From NCBI GenBank assembly GCA_024689165.1, contig JAILDS010000288.1, positions 1 through 15,369 on the forward strand: DNA of 15,369 nucleotides, in the 5' to 3' direction. The stretch comes from Clostridia bacterium. Its GTDB lineage: Bacteria > Bacillota > Clostridia > Oscillospirales > Acutalibacteraceae. Positions within the stretch are counted from its first letter, which is position 1. Each line of letters begins with the position of its first letter. The notes beneath the pieces were generated by a model. That model was not told where the DNA came from. It saw nothing but the letters and a program-made list of their open reading frames with translations, and did no database searches. Shown here piece after piece: positions 7,150-14,948 of this stretch. Both the position numbers and the translations under genes were made by a program.

Positions 7150-9102
7150 ATGGATCTGTCGGAGCTCGTAACCTACGCCCGAAACAGATATAAGATCGAG
7201 CCGAGCGCCAAGGGCGCCGGCTTTTCCGTGCTTCAGGAACCCGAGAGCGGCAAATGGATAGCCGTGCTCATCAGCTCCCGCGACCCGTACTCCGACGAGA
7301 TAAGAGAGGCCGCCGACATAAAATGCGGCAGGTCGGCTGTTCCCGCAGACGCCTCAGACACGGTGCGCGGGCCTTTTTATATGGAATCCGGCAGCTGGGT
7401 CGGCGTGCCCATGGGCGACGAAACGGACTCCCGGCTAGTCGCAAGGCTGCTGGACAGAGCCTTCGAGCTCGCGAAGCCCGGGTATAAGATAGTCATGGCG
7501 AGCGAGCTGCTTTCTTCGCGCAAAAACGGATATTCCGACACCCCCCTGCCCCGCCGCGGGACCAGTCCCGCCGCCGGAACGGACGACAGGGACGCCGTCG
7601 CCGTTCCTCCGTCCTTCATAAGCTCCCGGAGACCCGCCGGGACTATCCCCTCCCGCGAGGAAGAGAAAGTCCCGGAAAAGATAGCCGAGATGCGAAAGCT
7701 CTACCGTCAGGGCTCGTGGCAGCGTTCCTTCAGGGACGAGAACTTTTACAGACAGGGCAAGTTCATGGAGGATTACGAGGACGACGCCCCGTGGGACGGG
7801 AACGTGACCGTGTATTACCCCACGTACAACGAGCTGACCACCCGCCAGCTCCGCGGGTATTTCACGTGGAGGACCGCTCTGCGCCGCGGCGAGTGGGGGC
7901 CGATCTGCGCCTCCCTCGCATTTATCTACGTCTACGAGCTCATCAACGGCATCGGGACCTCTTCGCCTCAGGACGGGCTCGACAAGCTCATCGCTTTCGA
8001 AAAGAACTTTACGGACTCCGGCTTCGGGGACGAATTGCTGCGGTATTATCTTCGCCTGTGGATCTTCGACTTCTGCGTCGTAAACGGCCTCGACCCCGCT
8101 GTCGCCCGGGAATATCAGGACGGGGAACGGCGCGGCTTCGACGACGCGCTGTGCGTCCTGCGCAGTCCGCAGGAGCATTCCGACGCTCAGGTAACGGAGG
8201 CGCTGCTGCACTTCACCGGCGACAGGCAGAGATCGTCCGCGGCGCTCAAAAAATACCCCGAACGCTGCGAACGCCTTTTCGCCGCCGCGTGGCGCGAGGC
8301 TTGTGCGAACGCGAAAATCAACGGCAGGGGCGCTTTTTCCGCCTGCTTCGGCTCAAGGCGCTCGTACCACTGGTACCCGTTCCTCGCGGCGATATACCGG
8401 AGGCAGGGCCCGTCCGGACGCGCGGAATACGAGCTAAACGGGAACAGGAAATTCTCATTTGCCAACGGCGAGTGGAAAGAGACAGGCTGCCGCGCCGAAT
8501 ACTTCAAAAAAAAGCTGTTCAACGGCTTCCTGCGGGAAACGGACCGTCTGGTAAGGGCGTATCTCGGCGCGGGCAGGCCGCTTGCGGAAAAAGAAGAGGA
8601 CGAATGGGCGACCCCTTTCATAGAAAAGGCGATAGAGGAAGACCGGCTCGCGCAGATCGAAGCCTCGAGGCCCAGGGTCGAGCTCGATTTCACAAAGCTC
8701 GGCGGGATAAGATCTGACGCCGCGGTCACGCGGGACAGCCTCCTTACGGAGGAGGACGTCTCGGAAGACGGCGCAGCGGGCGACGCCCCGCCCGTTACTG
8801 AAAACGCCGTTCCCGCACCGGACGCAGAACGGCTCCCCGCGCCGGAAGGAAACGGACCTGCGCCGGAGGTCGCGCCCGCCGTGCCCTACGCGGAGCTTCT
8901 GACGATACTCCTCCGGGGCGGTTCGGTCAAAGACCTGCTCGCTCAGCGGCGCCTCATGCCGGAGCTCGTCGCCGACGGGATAAACGAGGCTCTTTTCGAC
9001 GAGCTCGGCGACACCGCCGTCGAATGCGTCGGGGACGACGTAAGGCTCGTCCCCGACTACCGGGAGGATATAGAGCGCATCATGGGGAAGGATACTCAAT
9101 GA
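7150..9102 (+). CDS. TerB_N/TerB_C domain protein (Shango SngA-like)
   Basis: This 650-residue cytosolic protein has three visible parts. Residues 1-120 resemble a YjbR/MmcQ-like fold ('KWIAVLI', 'DIKCG', 'ESGSWVGVPM', then a 'RLLDRAFELA' helix). A charged low-complexity linker covers about 121-180. Residues ~185-470 carry TerB_N traits ('YFTWRTALRRGEW', 'AFIYVYELINGIG'). Residues ~485-645 match TerB_C ('RVELDFTKLGGIRSDAAVTR', 'LVADGINEALFDELGDTAVE'), broken by a Pro/Ala-rich insert near 540-578. TerB-type proteins paired with a DUF2791 ATPase and a helicase make up the Shango anti-phage system. The ATG has GGAGAGGA 6 nt upstream. Its stop overlaps the ATPase start as ATGA, so the two are translationally coupled. 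Family assignment is from remembered motifs. Confidence 0.82.
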   Translation: MDLSELVTYARNRYKIEPSAKGAGFSVLQEPESGKWIAVLISSRDPYSDEIREAADIKCGRSAVPADASDTVRGPFYMESGSWVGVPMGDETDSRLVARLLDRAFELAKPGYKIVMASELLSSRKNGYSDTPLPRRGTSPAAGTDDRDAVAVPPSFISSRRPAGTIPSREEEKVPEKIAEMRKLYRQGSWQRSFRDENFYRQGKFMEDYEDDAPWDGNVTVYYPTYNELTTRQLRGYFTWRTALRRGEWGPICASLAFIYVYELINGIGTSSPQDGLDKLIAFEKNFTDSGFGDELLRYYLRLWIFDFCVVNGLDPAVAREYQDGERRGFDDALCVLRSPQEHSDAQVTEALLHFTGDRQRSSAALKKYPERCERLFAAAWREACANAKINGRGAFSACFGSRRSYHWYPFLAAIYRRQGPSGRAEYELNGNRKFSFANGEWKETGCRAEYFKKKLFNGFLRETDRLVRAYLGAGRPLAEKEEDEWATPFIEKAIEEDRLAQIEASRPRVELDFTKLGGIRSDAAVTRDSLLTEEDVSEDGAAGDAPPVTENAVPAPDAERLPAPEGNGPAPEVAPAVPYAELLTILLRGGSVKDLLAQRRLMPELVADGINEALFDELGDTAVECVGDDVRLVPDYREDIERIMGKDTQ

Positions 9103-10427
9103 ACGAAAACAAAAAGGCTCCGCGGCGCGTTGCGCAGACGGTCATCAATTCGCTCAAGGGCGGCGTCGTTCCGAGGATCGGCCTGCCCTATATCACCGTC
9201 GGGCGGAAAAACGAGATCGAGGCCCTTCTGCACGACGTCGAGATCATTTCCGAGGGCGGCGCGTCCTTCCGCTTCATAGTCGGCAGATACGGCTCCGGCA
9301 AAAGCTTCCTGCTGCAGACCATGAGGAACTACGTCATGGACAGGGGCTTCATAGTTGCGGACGCGGACCTGTCGCCGGAAAGAAGGCTCCAGGGAACGCG
9401 CGGCCAGGGGCTGGCGACGTACAGGGAGCTCATCGGCAACCTCTCGACGAAAACGAAGCCCGAGGGCGGCGCTCTGGGGCTGATACTCGACCGCTGGATA
9501 AACGCGGTCCGATCCGACGCGGCTCGGGAGAGCGGCCTTCTGCCGGACGACCCCGCCCTCGCGGAGCTCGTCGACAGAAAAATTTTTTCCGTGACGAACG
9601 AGATGAGCGAGCTCGTTCACGGCTTCGAGTTCGCGCGGCTGCTTAGCCTCTACTACCACGCATATCTTGACGGCGACGACGAGCTGAAAGCGAAGGTCAC
9701 GCGCTGGTTCCGGGGCGAATACAGCCTCAAGCGCGAGGCCCGCGAGGAGCTGGGCGTGAACGTGATCGTCACCGACGACGACTGGTACGAGTACCTCAAG
9801 CTCTTCGCAGTCTTCTTCCGAAAGGCGGGCTACACCGGGCTGTACGTCATGATCGACGAGCTTGTGAACATATACAAGATACCCAACACGGTCACGCGGC
9901 AGTACAATTACGAAAAGCTGCTGACGATGTACAACGACTGTCTTCAGGGCAAGGCGCGGTATATGGGCTTTCTCATGGGCGCGACGCCCCAGGCGATCGA
10001 GGACCGAAGACGCGGCGTTTTCAGCTACGAGGCCCTCGGCTCGCGCCTGTCGGAGGGCAAATTCTCGCGGCCCGGCGCGAGAGACCTTCTCGCCCCGGTG
10101 ATACGGCTCGACCCGCTGACCGCGGAGGAGATGCTCGTGCTGTGCGAAAAGCTCGCCGCAATGCACGCCGACCTTTACGGCCAAAAGCCGACCCTCACGA
10201 CCGAAGACCTCGGCGCGTTCATCAGGATAGAGTACGAGCGCGTCGGCGCCGATCTCAACATCACGCCGAGAGAGGTCATACGCGATTTCATAGAGCTGCT
10301 CGACCTGCTCTATCAGCACCCCGGTACGGACGCGGCGGCAATACTGGATTCTCCGGAGTTCTCGTACGCAAAAAGCGGCGCCGTTTCGGACGAGGCGGAC
10401 GACGGCTTCGTCGAGTTCTCGATCTGA
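9099..10427 (+). CDS. BrxC/D-like (DUF2791) P-loop ATPase (Shango SngB-like)
   Basis: This 442-residue AAA+-type ATPase has Walker A 'GRYGSGKS' (residues 62-69), Walker B 'YVMIDE' (249-254, preceded by hydrophobics), a sensor-1-like 'FLMGATP' (291-297) and a sensor-2-like 'ITPREVIRDF' (388-397). The N-terminal 'ARRAVxxSLKGGVVPRxGL'-style segment and the overall order match DUF2791, the ATP-binding protein family shared by BREX BrxC/D and Shango SngB. The ATG at 9099 is chosen because it forms a 4-bp ATGA overlap with the upstream stop and has GGGAAGGA just before it. In Shango a DEAD/DEAH helicase gene normally accompanies this pair. Here the next gene is a phosphoesterase with its own promoter. 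Function as a defence component is inference. Confidence 0.85.
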   Translation: MNENKKAPRRVAQTVINSLKGGVVPRIGLPYITVGRKNEIEALLHDVEIISEGGASFRFIVGRYGSGKSFLLQTMRNYVMDRGFIVADADLSPERRLQGTRGQGLATYRELIGNLSTKTKPEGGALGLILDRWINAVRSDAARESGLLPDDPALAELVDRKIFSVTNEMSELVHGFEFARLLSLYYHAYLDGDDELKAKVTRWFRGEYSLKREAREELGVNVIVTDDDWYEYLKLFAVFFRKAGYTGLYVMIDELVNIYKIPNTVTRQYNYEKLLTMYNDCLQGKARYMGFLMGATPQAIEDRRRGVFSYEALGSRLSEGKFSRPGARDLLAPVIRLDPLTAEEMLVLCEKLAAMHADLYGQKPTLTTEDLGAFIRIEYERVGADLNITPREVIRDFIELLDLLYQHPGTDAAAILDSPEFSYAKSGAVSDEADDGFVEFSI

Positions 10428-10443
10428 GCCGTCAAACAGGTAC

Positions 10444-10472
10444 TTGAATTTTACGCGCCCATCCCGTAAAAT
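10444..10472 (+). promoter_or_regulatory. Sigma-A-type promoter of the phosphoesterase-comM unit
   Basis: TTGAAT (10444-10449) and TAAAAT (10467-10472) are spaced by exactly 17 bp, with start of transcription expected near 10479. It lies just after the DUF2791 ATPase gene and 35 bp before the phosphoesterase start. Confidence 0.7.
10448..10472. promoter_or_regulatory. Operator-like inverted repeat covering the promoter
   Basis: ATTTTACG (10448-10455) and CGTAAAAT (10465-10472) are perfect 8-bp arms around a 9-bp centre. They overlie the end of the -35, the spacer and the whole -10. A dimeric regulator bound there would block RNA polymerase. Which regulator is unknown. Confidence 0.5.
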
Positions 10473-10506
10473 AGGGAGCGGATCTAAAACACGAAAGGAG
10501 TTCGCC

Positions 10507-11598
10507 ATGTCTGTGTTCATCAAAAAGGTGACCGTATTCATCACCTGCTTCAGTCTTCTGCTCACCCCCCTGCTCGCCTCCGTCATCCACGGCGGCGAAA
10601 AGGCCTTCTTCGAAAAATGGTCGGCGGACGCGGAATTCACGCGCGACTACGCCGTCGAGCTCGAAAAGGATCCCGACAGGGACTTCGTCGTGCTCAACCT
10701 CGCCGACATCCAGCTGGGCGACGAGCAGTTCGAGGAGACAGGCGCTCTGGTAAAGGCGCAGACCGACCGCATGATATCCGAGCTCAAGCCCGACCTGATC
10801 ACCCTTTCAGGCGACAACGCAGTGTCCTTCCTCGCCTATATGGATCTCGTGAAATGGATAGACTCCTACGGCATACCGTGGGCGCCGGTCATGGGCAACC
10901 ACGACGGCCAGGGCTGCCCCTCCGAGTTCTGGTGCGCCTATGACTTCACGATGGGCAAGAACTGCCTGTTTAAATTCGGCCCCGCCGACATGGGCTACGG
11001 CAACTACGTCATCAATATCACCGAAAACGGCGAGATAATCCACACCCTGTTCATGATGGACACCCACTCCGACATCGAAGAGGACGGGAACATCAACGGC
11101 GAAAAGGGCTCCGGCTACGACCATTTCTGGAAGGGTCAGTTCGACTGGTACTCCTGGGCTGTCGACGGAATCAAAACGATCGCCGGGAGGACGGTGGAGA
11201 GCTCGATCATCATCCACATCCCGCTCTATGAGTACCGCGACGCCTACGCCGAGGCGACCGGCGGCGCGAACTGGAACGAAAACCACGACCTGCCCTTCGT
11301 CGGAGAATACGCAGAGACTTCCTTCGGCGCGATGCACGAGGGCATCTGCTGCGCACCGCAGAACAACGGCTTCTTCGACCTCATGCTCGAAAAGGGCAGC
11401 ACCAAAAACGTGATCTGCGGCCACGACCACGTCAACGACTTCTCCATCCTCTACCGCGGCGTCCGCCTGTCCTACGCGCTCAAGGACGGCCCCGGCTGCT
11501 ACTGGGAAGAAAACATGAACGGCTGCACGACCCTGTCCGTCGCCTCCGACGGCTCCGCCACGGTGGAGCACCATTTCTACGACATCAACGCGGAATAA
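10507..11598 (+). CDS. Exported or membrane-anchored metallophosphoesterase
   Basis: This 363-residue protein of the calcineurin-like fold shows the metal-binding series D67-I-Q69, G102-D103-N104, G130-N131-H132-D133, H237 and G305-H306-D307-H308. The usual His of the first motif (DxH) is Gln, as in some DIQ-type phosphohydrolases such as ADPRibase-Mn relatives; the other metal ligands are intact. Residues 1-24 (two lysines, then a long hydrophobic run ending near 'LLAS') form a signal peptide or anchor, so it likely acts outside the membrane. AAGGAG stands 6 nt before the ATG. Substrate unknown. It is the first gene of a unit leading to comM and is preceded by its own promoter. The frame opens further upstream, but that part covers the promoter. 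Confidence 0.88.
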   Translation: MSVFIKKVTVFITCFSLLLTPLLASVIHGGEKAFFEKWSADAEFTRDYAVELEKDPDRDFVVLNLADIQLGDEQFEETGALVKAQTDRMISELKPDLITLSGDNAVSFLAYMDLVKWIDSYGIPWAPVMGNHDGQGCPSEFWCAYDFTMGKNCLFKFGPADMGYGNYVINITENGEIIHTLFMMDTHSDIEEDGNINGEKGSGYDHFWKGQFDWYSWAVDGIKTIAGRTVESSIIIHIPLYEYRDAYAEATGGANWNENHDLPFVGEYAETSFGAMHEGICCAPQNNGFFDLMLEKGSTKNVICGHDHVNDFSILYRGVRLSYALKDGPGCYWEENMNGCTTLSVASDGSATVEHHFYDINAE

Positions 11599-11629
11599 GG
11601 CTCCGCGGACCGGAAACAAGGTGAAAACT

Positions 11630-11845
11630 ATGCCAAAAGGCTTTTACGACCCCGAGCTCGAGCCCGCCTGCGCCATCTGCGCAAAAGGAAGGATCGCCGG
11701 AGACGGAGTCCACGTCCTCTGCTCGAAAAAGGGCATCACGGACCCGGACTCCTCCTGTTCCAAGTTCCGTTACGACCCGATAAAGCGCAAGCCGCGCTCC
11801 GCTCCGGAGCTGCTGAGCTTCGACTCGGACGAGTTCCTGTTCTGA
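11630..11845 (+). CDS. Conserved small four-cysteine protein
   Basis: This 71-residue hydrophilic protein has C14-x2-C17, C31 and C43 in a 'CAIC...VLCSKKG...SSCSKFRYDP' arrangement, which suggests a zinc-ribbon-like metal site. It resembles a small conserved hypothetical family I recall from Clostridia; no function is known to me. ATG 11630 is preferred over GTG 11621 because AAGGTGA (11618-11624) is well placed for it and the conserved part begins with 'YDPELEPAC'. It sits 31 bp after the phosphoesterase and 7 bp before comM, so it is likely translated from the same transcript. Confidence 0.75.
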   Translation: MPKGFYDPELEPACAICAKGRIAGDGVHVLCSKKGITDPDSSCSKFRYDPIKRKPRSAPELLSFDSDEFLF

Positions 11846-11852
11846 GGCGGCC

Positions 11853-13433
11853 ATGGTAGCGACCGTTTACAGCGCCGGGGTGTTCGGCCTCGAGCCATAT
11901 ATCGTCGAACTTCAGGCGGACATCCTTGACGGCAAGGCCGGCGTGGATATCGTCGGCCTGCCCGACGCGGCTGTTTCCGAGAGCCGCCAGAGGGTCATCG
12001 CCGCATTGAAAAACGCCGGCTTCGCGCTGCCGCCGAAGCACGTGATAATAAACCTCGCCCCGGCGGACATCCGCAAGGAAGGGGCCATGTACGACCTGCC
12101 CATGCTTACTGCCTTTCTGATAAGCATGGGCAGGCTTCGTGAAAGCGAGCTCGCGCTCAACGTCTCACGCTGCGTCTTCATAGGCGAGCTGTCGCTCTCC
12201 GGGCAGGTGCGGCGGGTCAACGGCGTGCTGCCCATGGTCATAAAAGCCGCGCAGAGCGGTTTTGAGACCATCTTCGTCCCCGCCGAAAACGCCCTCGAGG
12301 CCGCCGTCGTCGAGGGCATAAACATCTACCCCGTAGCCGACGTCGCGGAGATGCTCTCCATCCTCAGGGGCGGCAGCGACGCTCAGCCCGTAGCCAACGT
12401 CGGCAGGCTTTTCATGGACGACGCGGACGACGGGCTCGACTTCTCTCAGGTCTCGGGCCTGTTCGCCGCCAAGCGCGCTCTCGAGATCGCCGCGGCGGGC
12501 TGCCACAACGTCCTTATGATAGGTCCCCCCGGCACGGGCAAGAGCATGCTCGCGATGAGGATCCCCTCTATCCTGCCGAAAATGACCTTTGAGGAGGCGG
12601 TCGAGACCACCGCCGTTTACTCCGTCGCCGGACAGCTCAATGAAGACAACCGGCTCATTACCGTCCGTCCGTTCCGCGCCCCTCACCACACGATAAGCCA
12701 GGCGGGACTCACAGGCGGCTCCTCCATACCCCGCCCCGGCGAGATCTCGCTCGCCAACAACGGGGTGCTGTTCCTCGACGAGCTCGCCGAGTACGACAGA
12801 AGGACCCTCGACGTCCTGCGCCAGCCCCTTGAGAGCGGGCATATCACCATAGGCAGGGCCTCGGGCACCGCGACCTACCCCTGCAAGATAATGCTCGTCT
12901 GCGCCACGAACCCCTGCCCCTGCGGGTACTACGGCTCTAAGGGCGGGAAGTGCACCTGCGCGCCGGGCGTGCCGGAAAAGTACATCAGCCGCATCTCGGG
13001 CCCCCTGCTCGACAGGATAGACATCCACGTGGACGTCCCCGCCGTGGACTTCGAGACCCTGCGCTCGAAGCGGAAAGAGGAGTCGAGCGCCGAGATACGC
13101 GAGCGCGTCGAGCGCGCCAGGGCGGTGCAGGCAAAACGCTTCGAGGGCACGGGGATAACCTGCAACGCGAGGATGGACTCGCGGACCATGGACGCCGCCT
13201 GCCGCCTCACCCCCGGAGCGGAAAAACTGCTGCGCGAGATGTTCGACAGGACCCATATGTCCGCCAGAGCCTACAACCGCGTGCTCAAGGTCGCCCGCAC
13301 CTGCGCCGACATGACGACGGACGACCCCTTCTCCGAGCTCACGGAGGAGCATATCGCCGAGGCCGTCGCCCTCCACACCAGAGAAATGAAATACTGGACC
13401 CCCTCCGACAAAGGAACGGGGATGGTGAGATAG
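11853..13433 (+). CDS. comM: ComM/YifB-family Mg-chelatase-like AAA+ ATPase
   Basis: This 526-residue protein has the standard YifB/ComM layout. An N-terminal domain starts 'VYSAGVFGLEPYIVELQADI' with 'GLPDAAVSESRQRV'. The AAA+ core has Walker A 'GPPGTGKS' (224-231), Walker B 'GVLFLDE' (304-310) and 'SGPLLDRIDIHV' (382-393), and a C-terminal Mg-chelatase subdomain follows. A cysteine cluster C355, C357, C367, C369 is typical of the family. In naturally competent species ComM is a hexameric helicase driving branch migration of incoming DNA. In non-competent bacteria its role is open. The ATG follows the small Cys gene by 7 bp. Whether this organism is competent cannot be told from this window. 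Confidence 0.94.
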   Translation: MVATVYSAGVFGLEPYIVELQADILDGKAGVDIVGLPDAAVSESRQRVIAALKNAGFALPPKHVIINLAPADIRKEGAMYDLPMLTAFLISMGRLRESELALNVSRCVFIGELSLSGQVRRVNGVLPMVIKAAQSGFETIFVPAENALEAAVVEGINIYPVADVAEMLSILRGGSDAQPVANVGRLFMDDADDGLDFSQVSGLFAAKRALEIAAAGCHNVLMIGPPGTGKSMLAMRIPSILPKMTFEEAVETTAVYSVAGQLNEDNRLITVRPFRAPHHTISQAGLTGGSSIPRPGEISLANNGVLFLDELAEYDRRTLDVLRQPLESGHITIGRASGTATYPCKIMLVCATNPCPCGYYGSKGGKCTCAPGVPEKYISRISGPLLDRIDIHVDVPAVDFETLRSKRKEESSAEIRERVERARAVQAKRFEGTGITCNARMDSRTMDAACRLTPGAEKLLREMFDRTHMSARAYNRVLKVARTCADMTTDDPFSELTEEHIAEAVALHTREMKYWTPSDKGTGMVR

Positions 13434-13438
13434 AATAG

Positions 13439-14878
13439 ATGCTTGAAATAATCGATAAACTCAGGGACATCTCTTATCCATTGCTTGCCGGAGTGCTTTT
13501 TATCGCTCCGATGTTCATTTTGTTGCTTGTAATTTCTCTGGTTGAAAAAAAGAAAAAAAAGGATGCCGTCAAAAGTATAACAGACAGGCTTAAGGCCGAA
13601 AAGCAAAAGGACGAAGAAACGCCCGGCAGAGGGACAAACGTCGAATCGGTCAGGCACGCTGAATCCGAGTCTTCAGAGCAGCCGATTGCCCCGACCGCGC
13701 AGAAAAAGACAAATCCCCTTTCTTTAAACCGACCGACCGCTCCGGCCTCGCAAAAAAACACAAAGCCCGTCCCTTCATCTCAGCCCGCCGACTCCGCTCC
13801 CAAGCCCACGTTCACTCCGATCACACCCGATCCGTCAATCATTTACCGCATTTTCGACACAATCAGATGGCAATTGCCTGTCGATTTGCAAAAGCACCCG
13901 GTTGACAGTGACGCCTTCTGGACTGCTGCTTTCAGACACTATGATGAATATGACGCGGTTAAAAAGGCTATGTTGCTATGCTGCGCATGCCGGGCGTTCA
14001 GGACGCAGGAGATCAATCGACTTTTAGCCAACGGCGCTGATCCCAATACCTGTATCACCGTTACGGACAACCATCACCGGCGCTTCATGCATGAATCCGT
14101 GTCGGGAGAAATCACCCCTTTCCTGTTTTTCTGCGTTTTCGAGGAAAATAACGATAGATACAATGAGGATAGTTATCTTGGGATCCTCCAAAAAATGATC
14201 TCCTGCGGCGCAGATCCCGGCAAAGCGGCAGAAGGCTGGTTCTATTATGATGAACCAGGTAATCCGGGAACACAAGTTGCTTTTCATTTTTCAACAAAGG
14301 AAATCATAGAATACTTTCATCCGAAAAATGCGGAAAAGATCCTCGGATCGATCTGTCACAAATACGAAATCAGAGTATTCGGCGCCTACCCGCAGTTATC
14401 TGAAAACGAAAAAACTCCCGTTGAATGGCTTGTTCTGGAAAAGGTGGGAAACCGCGAGCTTCTTCTGAGCAAATACGCACTTGACTACAAATCTTTCTCT
14501 GGATACGGCTCCGGGACCGCATGGGAAGAAAGCGACACAAGACAATGGCTCAATTCAGAATTCTGGAACGCCGCATTTTCCGCCGAAGAACAAAAACGTA
14601 TCGTAAGCGTAAAACGCGACAAGATATTTCTGTTGAGCGTTGAAGAAGCGAACAAATATTTCAGCTCGAATATCGAAAGGCAGTGCTCAGGAACCGAATA
14701 CTGTTTCAAGCGAGGCGCACAAAAATGCAGCGGCGAACGCTGTTTCTGGCTGCTCAGATCGACGAACAAGACCGTAGACGACAACGGACGTATACGTGAG
14801 GAAACCGAATACGATCGTGGAGTGGTGCTTGTTCCGAATTTCAGCGCCGTACGCCCCGCGATGTGGGTCAGGCTGTAG
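13439..14878 (+). CDS. Membrane-anchored ankyrin-like/DUF6273 protein
   Basis: This 479-residue protein starts 5 bp after comM. It has one transmembrane helix (about residues 14-35) followed by a KKKKK patch, which predicts a cytoplasmic C-terminal part. A Pro/Ser/Lys linker with a loose two-fold repeat (about 82-130, 'PTAQKKTNP' and 'PASQKNTKP') follows. Two ankyrin-like units ('EINRLLANGADPN' 191-203 and 'GILQKMISCGADP' 248-260) come next, then a C-terminal DUF6273 domain (about 308-479: 'TPVEWLVLE', 'LLLSKYALDYKSF', 'WEESDTRQWLN', 'IFLLSVEEANKYF', 'VRPAMWV'). DUF6273 is abundant in gut Clostridia and of unknown function. The gene is clearly richer in A/T and in AAA/GAA/TTT codons than its neighbours, suggesting a different origin or weak codon selection. 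Confidence 0.8.
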   Translation: MLEIIDKLRDISYPLLAGVLFIAPMFILLLVISLVEKKKKKDAVKSITDRLKAEKQKDEETPGRGTNVESVRHAESESSEQPIAPTAQKKTNPLSLNRPTAPASQKNTKPVPSSQPADSAPKPTFTPITPDPSIIYRIFDTIRWQLPVDLQKHPVDSDAFWTAAFRHYDEYDAVKKAMLLCCACRAFRTQEINRLLANGADPNTCITVTDNHHRRFMHESVSGEITPFLFFCVFEENNDRYNEDSYLGILQKMISCGADPGKAAEGWFYYDEPGNPGTQVAFHFSTKEIIEYFHPKNAEKILGSICHKYEIRVFGAYPQLSENEKTPVEWLVLEKVGNRELLLSKYALDYKSFSGYGSGTAWEESDTRQWLNSEFWNAAFSAEEQKRIVSVKRDKIFLLSVEEANKYFSSNIERQCSGTEYCFKRGAQKCSGERCFWLLRSTNKTVDDNGRIREETEYDRGVVLVPNFSAVRPAMWVRL

Positions 14879-14902
14879 GGCAATTCATTCCATCTTTCCG
14901 CC

Positions 14903-14923
14903 CCTGCAAAATGCAGGATTTTT
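14903..14923 (+). terminator. Short intrinsic terminator after the DUF6273 gene
   Basis: CCTGCA (14903-14908) and TGCAGG (14912-14917) form a 6-bp stem with a 3-nt loop, followed by ATTTTT. It is 25 nt after the stop codon and would close the phosphoesterase-comM unit. The stem is short. Confidence 0.55.
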
Positions 14924-14948
14924 GCTTCAAACTTCATGTTTGGAACAG

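Noticed and set aside
9096..10640. A 514-codon minus-strand open frame opposite the DUF2791 ATPase
   Set aside because: It is a shadow of the real ATPase gene, with no recognisable motifs, and it runs through the phosphoesterase promoter.
12165..13376. A 403-codon minus-strand open frame opposite comM
   Set aside because: Low-complexity, composition-driven shadow of comM.
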